A stretch of DNA of 12,648 nt from a bacterium. GTDB taxonomy: Bacteria; Patescibacteriota; Patescibacteriia; CAIQCM01. Made by a program: the position numbers and the translations under genes. The stretch spans positions 1,493 to 14,140 of the forward strand of contig JAHFIF010000006.1 in assembly GCA_023246535.1 (NCBI GenBank). The letters run 5' to 3'. The number at the start of each line of letters is the position of its first letter. Position 1 is the first letter of the stretch. The notes beneath the pieces were generated by a model. That model was given only the letters and a program-made list of their open reading frames with translations, had not been told where the DNA came from and made no database searches. Of the stretch, positions 5,243 through 12,047 are shown piece by piece.

Positions 5243-7030
5243 TCAAACGGCGGGGAAAGTCGCGTAAAAAGTCGTTCCTTCGCCCTCTTTGGTGTCGAAC
5301 CAGATCTTGCCGCCGCCCTGCTCCACCACGCCTTTGGCAATATAGAGGCCGAGTCCGCTGCCGCCGCCCGGGTCGAGCTTGGTCGAGTTGGAGCCGCGGT
5401 AGAAACGCTCGAAAATTCGCGTCCGATCGCCCGACGGGATGCCGATGCCGTTATCGCGCACGGAGAATTGCAAAAAGTTATCTTTCGCTTCGAGCGACAC
5501 GTTCACCTTCCCCTTTTCGCCGACGCTCGAATACTTGATGGCATTATCGATCAAATTCAACAGCACCTGTTTCACCTTTTGCCGGTTGATATTGGCTTTG
5601 GGCAAGGTGACGGAGGGGTGGTCAAAAGCCAGCGACACTTTCTTTTCCACCGCATAGGGCGAGACTTCTTTCACGACCTCGTCCAATAAACTCTCAAAAT
5701 CCTCGGGCGCCGCCATCAAAACATAGCGTCCTTCGTCGATCTTCGAGGCGTCCATCAGGTCGTTCACCAAGCGGATCATGCGCTCGTTGCCCATGTAGGT
5801 ATCGCTCAGCAACTCGCGCTGCTGCGGCGTGATCTTGCCGGCATCGCCGCCCAACACCATTTCCAGGTTCCCCTTGATGATGGTCGCCGGCGTCCGCAGC
5901 TGGTGCGAGGTGACGGAAATGATCTCGGTCCGCATCCGGTTGAACTTTTTCTCCTCCGTAATGTCTTCCATCACGAACACCGCGCCGATGAACATTTTTT
6001 GCACGATGTCGCGAACCGGCGACATGAACAAGCGGTAGTAGCTTTCGCCGATCATCACCTCTTGGATGTTCAGCGGCTTGCCGCTTTTTACGTAGGAACT
6101 GAGCGCTTGGGAAATATTGACCCGGCCTTTGATCTTTTCCGACAGATCCTTAAAGGTGATCGCTTTCTTGGTCGTTTGCCCGAAGACCGCCCGGGCGGCG
6201 CTGTTCGACAGAATGACGTTCAAGCTCAAGTCGACCATGACCACGCCGAGCTTGACGCTTTCGACGAGAGAGGAAAGTTTGCCGTGTTCGGCCGATAACT
6301 CGTTGATCTTGTTCTCAATGTTGTTCTGCGAGGTCAGCAGCTGCTTGGTCATCAAATTAAAGCTCTTCGCCAAGTCGCCGAGTTCGTCGTTCGCCTTAAT
6401 CTCGATCTGCTTGTCGAGGCGCCCTTTTTGAATTTCGATCGTCCCCTGTTTGAGTTTGGAGACGTTCTTAATGATGACCCGGTCCAAAAGGACGTAGATC
6501 AGGAGGAAGCAGATCACCAAACCGATCAGCATCAGGAAAATAATGAACATTGCGTATTGGGCGACGCGCGCCGACGATTCGACGTTCGACAAATGCTGCA
6601 GCAAAACCGCGACGACCCGGCTGTTGACAATGAGCGGGGTGATGATCGAAATGGCCGGCTTGCCGTTGATCTCTTCGTTCAAAACCGTCTCGACCCCTTT
6701 AAAAGCCTCGTCAACTTTGTCTTTTTCATCGGCGGCAATGATCGGCGCCAGCGAATTTTCCGAAGAATAAACCACCGAATAATCGTTATGCAATATTTCC
6801 GCCAGGATCGTTTCCTCGCCGAGGATCGATTTCAATTTCGTCTTGTCCTGCACGGTATCAAAGCTCAGGTCCCCGCTTTCCAGCAGCACGCGATACGAAT
6901 CGAAACGATTCAGCAAGAGCTGGTTCTCCGACTGATATTTGTTGAAGATCGCCACCCCGCCGATCGCCCCAAGGACCAGCAAGATCGGCAAAATGGTCAG
7001 CAATAATGTTTTCGCTTTTAGACCGAGCAT
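5243..7030 (-). CDS. Membrane sensor histidine kinase (extracytoplasmic sensor, HAMP, PAS, HisKA, HATPase)
   Basis: The 595-residue protein has a transmembrane helix at about 8-29, an extracytoplasmic domain at about 30-157 (Cache-like by size and layout), and a second helix at about 159-182. A HAMP linker follows (183-235, with DELGDLAKSFNLMTKQL), then a short coiled coil and a PAS-like domain at about 250-358 ending FVMEDITEEKKF. The HisKA segment holds the phospho-acceptor H376 in SVTSHQLRTP. The catalytic domain has the N box LNLIDNAIKY (491-500), G1 DNGIGIP (526-532), F box FERFYRG (540-546) and G2 GGGSGLGLYIAK (555-566). All key residues are present, so it should be active. It is the last gene of the operon, 11 nt after the solute-binding protein, and the response regulator two genes upstream is its obvious partner. 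The extracytoplasmic domain may receive the signal from the ligand-loaded binding protein. Confidence 0.95.
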   Translation of the reverse strand: MLGLKAKTLLLTILPILLVLGAIGGVAIFNKYQSENQLLLNRFDSYRVLLESGDLSFDTVQDKTKLKSILGEETILAEILHNDYSVVYSSENSLAPIIAADEKDKVDEAFKGVETVLNEEINGKPAISIITPLIVNSRVVAVLLQHLSNVESSARVAQYAMFIIFLMLIGLVICFLLIYVLLDRVIIKNVSKLKQGTIEIQKGRLDKQIEIKANDELGDLAKSFNLMTKQLLTSQNNIENKINELSAEHGKLSSLVESVKLGVVMVDLSLNVILSNSAARAVFGQTTKKAITFKDLSEKIKGRVNISQALSSYVKSGKPLNIQEVMIGESYYRLFMSPVRDIVQKMFIGAVFVMEDITEEKKFNRMRTEIISVTSHQLRTPATIIKGNLEMVLGGDAGKITPQQRELLSDTYMGNERMIRLVNDLMDASKIDEGRYVLMAAPEDFESLLDEVVKEVSPYAVEKKVSLAFDHPSVTLPKANINRQKVKQVLLNLIDNAIKYSSVGEKGKVNVSLEAKDNFLQFSVRDNGIGIPSGDRTRIFERFYRGSNSTKLDPGGGSGLGLYIAKGVVEQGGGKIWFDTKEGEGTTFYATFPAV

Positions 7031-7041
7031 GGTTCAGGTGG

Positions 7042-8526
7042 TTAATTATTATTCTTATCAACGTTTTGCATGTCTTTGACGATCGCGGCATAGGCCGCGT
7101 CGGCGGTCGCTTTTCCGTCCATGACGTCGCCCAGGTGGATGGAAAACTTAAGGGTCAGATCTTTGTACTGGTCGCCAAGGATGTAATCAACGGTCTTGGA
7201 ATCAAAAACGTTGCTGCCGTACTTATCGGTGATATAAGTGATGAAGTTGTCAAACTGGTCGGTTTGGACGGAAACGCCGCCCGCTTTGCTGATATTGCCC
7301 TTGATCCCCGACGGCCCCTTGGCGTAACGGATCCACTTTTCCGCCATGTTCGGCGTGGTAAAAGACATGAGCAATTTGACCGCTTCGGCGCGCACCGGCG
7401 AATCCTTGGCCACGGCGAACATCGGATTGTAGCCGCCCATGTAGTGATCGACCGGCTGATAGACCGGCAATTCCACCGGCACCATTTTCATCGTCTTAGC
7501 CGGATCGATGCCGTGCCAATGGCTGTAGAGCGAACTGGGGCCGGCGGCCGTGAACACCGCCTTGTCATCCAGCACGTAGTAGCTCGTTCCGTACCAATCG
7601 AGGCCCTGCCAGCCGGCGATGAGCGGCTTGTATTTGCTCAACTGCTCCAGCGAACCCAAGACCTTTTTAACCGCGACCATCTTCGAATTCGAAGAGACCG
7701 TGTTTTCCACCTCCGGAAGCGAAGAAAACTCCGAGCGGAACAGGCTTTGGAAAATATTATAGGTGCTCGGCGCATACCCGATCCCGCCCTTATAATCGCC
7801 GCTGTCGTACAGGATGGGAATGGACGTGTGGTTGGCCTTATTGTAATCATCGATCTGCTTAAAATAACCCAGCAGGTCGTCGAAGGTCATGCCGCTGCCT
7901 TTGACCGTGAGCCCGATCTTGTTGGCCAACTCCTTATTATAGAACAAGGGCTGGTAAAACCCCTCGACGTACGGACCGGTAATGACGCCGTTCATGTGAT
8001 TCCGATATTGCGGATCGGAGAGAATGAAAGATTTTTGCGTATCTTTAAAACCGGGAACCGCCTCAAAATCGACCAAAAAATGCTTGGCCCAATCCCGATC
8101 ATTCAAACCGGTCGCGATCTCCTGATAATAGAAAGGTTCTAGCCAGATCACATCCCAAGCGATATGCCCGGTCTTGAACTGATCGATCGTCGCCTGGATC
8201 GCCCCCTCGCGCCCGCCATCGAATTCCCCGTTCCACTTGATCTTGACATGGTCGCTTGGATTTCTGGTCTCAAATTCCTTGATCGTTTCGGTTAAAAAAT
8301 TTTCCCGTTTGTCCTCGCCTTGCCATTGGCCGATCATGTTGATCGTCTTGTCTTCCGCCGGAACGGCGGCGACGTCCAACAATTTGGTTTGCGATACCAA
8401 ATTGGAACCGGCGAAACGGAGGTACAGCACGGCGCCCGATACCGCCGCCACCACGATCAGCGCAATGATGATCGCAATCGTATTTTTTCCCAATCGACCC
8501 TTGTTATTTGACGCAGGATTGTTCAT
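7042..8526 (-). CDS. Membrane-anchored extracellular solute-binding protein (family 1, sugar-binding-like)
   Basis: The 494-residue protein has a short basic N-terminus, one hydrophobic segment at about 15-37 and a long extracytoplasmic domain. There is no lipobox cysteine, so it is either anchored by that helix or cleaved by signal peptidase I. The domain reads as a periplasmic-binding-protein type 2, carbohydrate-type fold: strand INMIGQWQG (62-70) followed by helix NFLTETIKEFETRNP, then DVIWLEPFYYQEIA, the hinge-like GVITGPYVEGFYQPLFYNKELANKIGL, and the late ...MFAVAKDSPVRAEAVKLLMSFTT block typical of family 1 binding proteins. It is rich in Trp and Tyr, which often stack on sugars; the ligand is unknown. 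It overlaps the response regulator by 4 nt (ATGA) and precedes the histidine kinase by 11 nt. With no permease or ATPase nearby, a sensory co-receptor role is inferred. Confidence 0.85.
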   Translation of the reverse strand: MNNPASNNKGRLGKNTIAIIIALIVVAAVSGAVLYLRFAGSNLVSQTKLLDVAAVPAEDKTINMIGQWQGEDKRENFLTETIKEFETRNPSDHVKIKWNGEFDGGREGAIQATIDQFKTGHIAWDVIWLEPFYYQEIATGLNDRDWAKHFLVDFEAVPGFKDTQKSFILSDPQYRNHMNGVITGPYVEGFYQPLFYNKELANKIGLTVKGSGMTFDDLLGYFKQIDDYNKANHTSIPILYDSGDYKGGIGYAPSTYNIFQSLFRSEFSSLPEVENTVSSNSKMVAVKKVLGSLEQLSKYKPLIAGWQGLDWYGTSYYVLDDKAVFTAAGPSSLYSHWHGIDPAKTMKMVPVELPVYQPVDHYMGGYNPMFAVAKDSPVRAEAVKLLMSFTTPNMAEKWIRYAKGPSGIKGNISKAGGVSVQTDQFDNFITYITDKYGSNVFDSKTVDYILGDQYKDLTLKFSIHLGDVMDGKATADAAYAAIVKDMQNVDKNNN

Positions 8527-8933
8527 GCAGCGGCTTCAAGCGCTCGCCCGGCGCGATTCGCTAATATTTTATTTATATTGCCGGCCAATTCTTCGATGTT
8601 AATGTTCACCTTGACCCAGTAGTCGTCAGCGCCCAGTTTTTTGCAGCGTTCAATGTCATCGCTGCGGTCGCCCAAGTTGGTGAGAATGACCGCGGGCAGA
8701 TCTTTATATTGCGGATCGGACTTGATGTGGCCAAGCGCTTCCAGCCCGTTCATCTTCGGCATCATGATGTCGAGCAAAACAATGTCCGGGCGCTCTTTGG
8801 CCAGCGCCGCCAGCCCCTCTTCGCCGTTAAAAGCGACGGTGACGAAAAAACCCTCTTTGGAAAGCTTGCGCTCGTAGAGGCGAACGATCATTGGGTCGTC
8901 TTCGATCAGGAGGATCTTTTTTGTTTCCGGCAT
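8523..8933 (-). CDS. Receiver-only response regulator (CheY-like)
   Basis: The 136-residue protein is a single REC domain with no DNA-binding or enzymatic output domain. Acidic pocket residues are E11/D12/D13 (LLIEDDPM), the phosphorylation site is D55 (IVLLDIMMPKMNG), the switch threonine is T85 (VILTNLG) and the conserved lysine is K108 (DDYWVKVNI). All are intact, so phosphotransfer from the histidine kinase of the same operon is expected. Output must go through a protein partner or another phosphorelay component; the C-terminal tail after about 125 is a short Ala/Arg-rich extension. It is the first gene of the three-gene unit, and its TGA overlaps the ATG of the solute-binding protein gene. 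The predicted leader is only about 9 nt and has no clear Shine-Dalgarno site. Confidence 0.94.
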   Translation of the reverse strand: MPETKKILLIEDDPMIVRLYERKLSKEGFFVTVAFNGEEGLAALAKERPDIVLLDIMMPKMNGLEALGHIKSDPQYKDLPAVILTNLGDRSDDIERCKKLGADDYWVKVNINIEELAGNINKILANRAGRALEAAA

Positions 8934-8948
8934 ATGATTCTGTTTCTA

Positions 8949-8957
8949 AGTATAACA
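8949..8957 (-). promoter_or_regulatory. Extended -10 promoter of the signalling operon
   Basis: On the minus strand this reads TGT-TATACT, a 5/6 -10 with TGn extension and no recognisable -35 at 16-18 nt. Transcription would begin near 8942, leaving an almost leaderless mRNA before the ATG at 8933. Confidence 0.5.
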
Positions 8958-9097
8958 CAATGGCCATGCAGCGTCTTTTGGTTTTTTGTGGATACGCCCC
9001 AACGGCCGACCTTTCCAAAAAGGATCGCGGCGGCGGTTTGCCGCGGCGGCGGAAGGGCGTAAAAACAAGAATGGCGGCATTGATTAACGCAAAATGC

Positions 9098-9126
9098 TTG
9101 TATAAAAAGCCTATTTTTGATATTAT
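9098..9126 (+). promoter_or_regulatory. Promoter of the MurL-MurD2 fusion gene
   Basis: TTGTAT (9098-9103) and TATTAT (9121-9126) are exactly 17 nt apart, and TGA directly precedes the -10, giving an extended -10. Predicted start is near 9133, about 31 nt before the chosen ATG at 9164. Upstream in-frame ATGs at 8891, 8960, 8966 and 9071 lie before this promoter, which favours the 9164 start. The rest of the 8934-9163 gap holds the response-regulator promoter and a GC-rich GCGGCGG stretch near 9027-9052 with no clear function. Confidence 0.55.
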
Positions 9127-9163
9127 TATCAACGATTTCATCAAAACCGCGCCGTGGAAGCTT

Positions 9164-11818
9164 ATGCCTAAAACCCGAAAAATTCACCGACCGAACGTCT
9201 TTGTCTTTGACAAATACGTCTTAAACCGAGCCGGACGCTCCGTGTCTTTTTTTTATCGGCTCGAACGGACGGCGGCGGGAACCAAACCGATCGCCTTTGA
9301 AGAAAAGATCTTCTTCCCCGATAAAAAAATAAACTGGAACAAAGTTAACTGGGAGTTATTGAACCGCCTCCTTTTCGATCTGCATCTTGCCCTCGGCGTC
9401 AGCTACTACAAAACCTATTGCCCGAAAAAGATCGTTCTCGAACAGGGCGGCTTAACCAAGGATGAGGCCGCCTTTTGGAACAAGCTCTATACCAAGGGGC
9501 TTGGCGAGTTTTTCTACAAGAACAAGATCGACTTTCGCGGGCTGGTCCGCTTTCCGGTCGCGAAAAAGATCTTGCCGGCGCCGCTTGCGGTCAAGCTCAA
9601 GGAACGCTGCCTGCTCCCCTGGGGCGGCGGCAAAGAGTCGATCGTCAGCGCTGAAAAACTAAAGTCGCTAGGGCACGACTTTGCGCTTTTTTCTCTGGGC
9701 GATAGCGAGGCGCAGCAAAATACCGCCAAGGTCATCGGCCAAAGCCGCCTGGTCTTCGAACGACGGCTCGATCAACAGCTTTTTGCCTTAAACAAGGCCG
9801 GCGCCGCCAACGGCCATATCCCGATCTCCTCGATCTACAGCTTTGTCGCGCTTCTGGCCGCCGCGCTCTACGACTATAAACATGTCGTTTTCTCAAACGA
9901 AGCCAGCGCCAATCTCGGCAACGTCAAATATTTGGGCGCCGAGATAAACCACCAATATTCAAAGTCGCTTGAATTTGAGAACGACCTGCGCCAACATCTG
10001 GCGCGTTCCGTCACCCCCGACCTGGATTATTTCAGCCTCCTGCGCCCGTATTCCGAATTCCGGATCGCGTCCGAATTTGCCAACCACCCGGAATATTTTT
10101 CTTCGTTCGTCAGCTGCAACCGGCAATATCAATTGAACAAAGACGCGCGCACGCGCTGGTGCGGCCGCTGCCCCAAGTGCGCCTTTGTCTTTTCGCAGCT
10201 GGCCGCCTACCTGCCGAAGGAAACAGTCGTCGCAATTTTCAACAAAGACCTGTTATCCGACGCCGCGCTCCTCCCGCTGTTCCAGGAGCTGTGGGGCGAA
10301 AAACGCTTTAAGCCGTTCGAATGCGTCGGCGACGCCAAAGAGGTGAACGCCGCCTTGGCGATCGCCGCCGGAAAACCGGCATGGAAAAACGCGCCGCTCA
10401 TCAAGTATTTCGCCAAGAACCGCTTGCCGCGGATAAAAAATGCCGGCGCGCTCGCCGCCGACGTCCTCAAGATCGCGCCCGAACACAATGTGCCGCTTAA
10501 TTTTCAAAAGATCACGATCCTGGGTTATGCCAATGAGGGCCGATACGCCGCGCGCCATTTGCTTAAACTCTACCCGACCCTGCAATTCACGGTGAGCGAC
10601 GCCAAGCCGGTCGAAAACGCGCCGCCGCAAGCGACCGTGGTCACCGGGCCCAATTACCTGCAGACCATCTACGAAGCGGACGTCATCATCAAAACGCAGG
10701 GCATGAGCGACCGCAAAAGCGAGCTCGTTGTGGCGCGGGCCATGGGACAAAAGATCACCAGCATCACCAACATTTTTTTGGCGCAGGCGGCCGGGCGCAC
10801 GATCGGCGTGACCGGAACCAAAGGGAAAAGCACGACCGCGTCGCTCATCCACGCCATGCTTGTTGCCGGCGGCCTGGCGTCGGAATTGGTCGGCAATATC
10901 GGCGCCGACCCGCTCGAGCACCTTAACGACCCGGACAAGATCTTTGTCTACGAACTTTCGAGCCACCAGCTTTCGATCGCGGAAAAAAGCCCGCACACGG
11001 CCGTCTTCATTAATATTTTCCCCGACCACCTTCCCTACCATGGGGGTTTTGACAATTATTTCGCGGCCAAAGCGAATATTGCCAAATACCAAAACGCCGG
11101 TGACACCTTCATCTACAATTCCGATCACGCGCTGCTTCGCCAACTGGCCGCCGCCGTCCCGGCCAAAAAGATCGACTACCTGAAAAAGGGATCGATCGCC
11201 AAAGACTGGCTGCGCTACGGCGGGAAAAGGATCTGCCCGCTTTCCGAGATCCGTTTGCTCGGCCGGCACAACCTTGAAAATATCTTTGCCGCCATCGCGG
11301 CCGCCAAAATCTACGGCGTGAACGACGCCGCCATCCGCGCCGCGCTCAAAAATTTCACCAACTTAAAACACCGTTTGGATTTTGTCGGCCGGTATCGCGA
11401 CCTTGATTTCTACGATGATGCTATCTCGACGACGCCCGAGTCGACCATGGCCGCGCTCGCCGTCTTCAAAGACCGCTTGGGCGCGATCATCCTGGGCGGC
11501 GAAGACCGCGGCTATGATTTTGCCGAGCTGGCGAAGGAGCTCGTGGCGGTGAAACCCGACGGCCTGGTCTTTTTTCCGGACAGCGGCGCGCGAATTTTCG
11601 CGGCCCTGCAAGCGGCGGCCAAGAACGCAAAAACCGAACTGCCGCCCCACCTCTTCACTTCGCAAATGGAAGAGGCCGTTAAGTTCTGCTACGGCCATGC
11701 CCAGCCCGGCAAGGTCTGCCTCCTCTCCACCGCCTCGCCCAGCTACACGCTTTTCAAGAACTTCGAAGACAAAGGCGACCGCTTCCAACAAGCCGTTAAG
11801 AAGTTCGCAAAAACCTAA
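9164..11818 (+). CDS. MurL-MurD2 fusion: UDP-MurNAc-L-Ala-L-Glu epimerase joined to UDP-MurNAc-L-Ala:L-Glu ligase
   Basis: The 884-residue protein has two halves. Residues 1-440 resemble MurL: WGGGKES (153-159, PP-loop-like), NGHIPISSIYSF (216-227), VVFSNEASANLGN (241-253), VNHQYSKS-like INHQYSKSLEFE (261-272), SLLRPYSE (291-298), SCNR with RWCGRCPKC (317-339, four cysteines) and PFECVG (384-389). Residues 447-884 are a Mur ligase of MurD type: Rossmann start ITILGYANEGRYAARHL, P-loop GVTGTKGKST (548-557), YELSSHQL (596-603), NIFPDHLPYHG (617-627), GRHNLENIFAA (700-710), FYDDAISTTPEST (749-761) and LFKNFEDKGDRF (863-874). In Xanthomonas, MurD2 adds L-Glu and MurL then epimerises it to D-Glu using ATP; here both steps would sit on one cytoplasmic polypeptide. 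The start at 9164 is supported by GGAAG just upstream and by the promoter at 9098-9126; the frame is open back to 8891. Plain MurD specificity for D-Glu is the alternative for the C-terminal half. Confidence 0.9.
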   Translation: MPKTRKIHRPNVFVFDKYVLNRAGRSVSFFYRLERTAAGTKPIAFEEKIFFPDKKINWNKVNWELLNRLLFDLHLALGVSYYKTYCPKKIVLEQGGLTKDEAAFWNKLYTKGLGEFFYKNKIDFRGLVRFPVAKKILPAPLAVKLKERCLLPWGGGKESIVSAEKLKSLGHDFALFSLGDSEAQQNTAKVIGQSRLVFERRLDQQLFALNKAGAANGHIPISSIYSFVALLAAALYDYKHVVFSNEASANLGNVKYLGAEINHQYSKSLEFENDLRQHLARSVTPDLDYFSLLRPYSEFRIASEFANHPEYFSSFVSCNRQYQLNKDARTRWCGRCPKCAFVFSQLAAYLPKETVVAIFNKDLLSDAALLPLFQELWGEKRFKPFECVGDAKEVNAALAIAAGKPAWKNAPLIKYFAKNRLPRIKNAGALAADVLKIAPEHNVPLNFQKITILGYANEGRYAARHLLKLYPTLQFTVSDAKPVENAPPQATVVTGPNYLQTIYEADVIIKTQGMSDRKSELVVARAMGQKITSITNIFLAQAAGRTIGVTGTKGKSTTASLIHAMLVAGGLASELVGNIGADPLEHLNDPDKIFVYELSSHQLSIAEKSPHTAVFINIFPDHLPYHGGFDNYFAAKANIAKYQNAGDTFIYNSDHALLRQLAAAVPAKKIDYLKKGSIAKDWLRYGGKRICPLSEIRLLGRHNLENIFAAIAAAKIYGVNDAAIRAALKNFTNLKHRLDFVGRYRDLDFYDDAISTTPESTMAALAVFKDRLGAIILGGEDRGYDFAELAKELVAVKPDGLVFFPDSGARIFAALQAAAKNAKTELPPHLFTSQMEEAVKFCYGHAQPGKVCLLSTASPSYTLFKNFEDKGDRFQQAVKKFAKT

Positions 11819-11822
11819 AGAC

Positions 11823-11852
11823 AAAAACGACCATCGAACAATGGTCGTTTTT
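11823..11852. terminator. Intrinsic terminator of the MurL-MurD2 gene
   Basis: A 12-bp perfect stem (AAAAACGACCAT with ATGGTCGTTTTT) and 6-nt loop CGAACA begin 5 nt after the stop codon. A T5 run ends the plus-strand arm and an A5 run starts the other, so it can work in both directions. Confidence 0.92.
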
Positions 11853-11939
11853 GGTGCCAATACCAACCATCCTGTGTGACTGGTATATATCCATCTTCTC
11901 TGATAGTTTACATATGCAATCTTTATTTAGCACCACCGC
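11853..11939 (+). other. AT-rich leader region before tRNA-Val
   Basis: This 87-nt gap must contain the tRNA promoter, but I could not pick a convincing -35/-10 pair; TTTACA at 11907 and TTTATT at 11922 are too close together. A short inverted repeat, ATACCA (11860-11865) with TGGTAT (11881-11886), is present. No gene is seen. Confidence 0.4.
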
Positions 11940-12011
11940 GCACGCTTAGCTCAGCGGTAGAGCAACTCCTTTACACGGAGAAGGCCGTAGGTTCGATCCC
12001 TACAGCGTGCA
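11940..12011 (+). tRNA. tRNA-Val (anticodon UAC)
   Basis: A 72-nt cloverleaf: acceptor GCACGCT (11940-11946) pairs with AGCGTGC (12004-12010), discriminator A at 12011. The D arm is GCTC-AGCGGTA-GAGC, the anticodon loop TTTACAC with anticodon TAC, the variable loop is short, and the T arm is GTAGG-TTCGATC-CCTAC. The outermost anticodon-stem pair is an A-A mismatch, leaving four good pairs. CCA is not encoded and must be added by the CCA-adding enzyme. The acceptor A at 12011 is also the first base of the following terminator stem. It decodes valine GUA and probably other GUN codons. Confidence 0.95.
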
Positions 12012-12047
12012 ATCAAAAAACCAACCTCTAGGGTCGGTTTTTTGATT
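12011..12047. terminator. Bidirectional terminator shared by tRNA-Val and the convergent HEPN-like gene
   Basis: AATCAAAAAACC (12011-12022) pairs perfectly with GGTTTTTTGATT (12036-12047), extended after one A/C mismatch by ACC/GGT around a short loop. The plus strand ends the tRNA transcript. On the minus strand the last codons and the TAG stop (12028-12030) of the convergent gene lie inside this hairpin, so its coding end and terminator coincide. Confidence 0.88.

Noticed and set aside
7006..8142. Open plus-strand frame of 378 codons
   Set aside because: Antisense to the solute-binding protein gene; the translation is Arg/His/Val/Ile-rich with no motif.
9027..9052. GC-rich GCGGCGG tract as a possible terminator or repeat array
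   Set aside because: No U-tract and only partial self-complementarity; too short and irregular to call a repeat.
8891..9163. N-terminal extension of the MurL-MurD2 fusion from an ATG at 8891
   Set aside because: The extension overlaps the divergent response-regulator gene and its promoter, has low-complexity Arg/Gly sequence, and precedes the predicted promoter at 9098-9126. The ATG at 9164 has a GGAAG site.
10253..11269. Open minus-strand frame of 338 codons
   Set aside because: Antisense to the Mur ligase half, with no recognisable domain.
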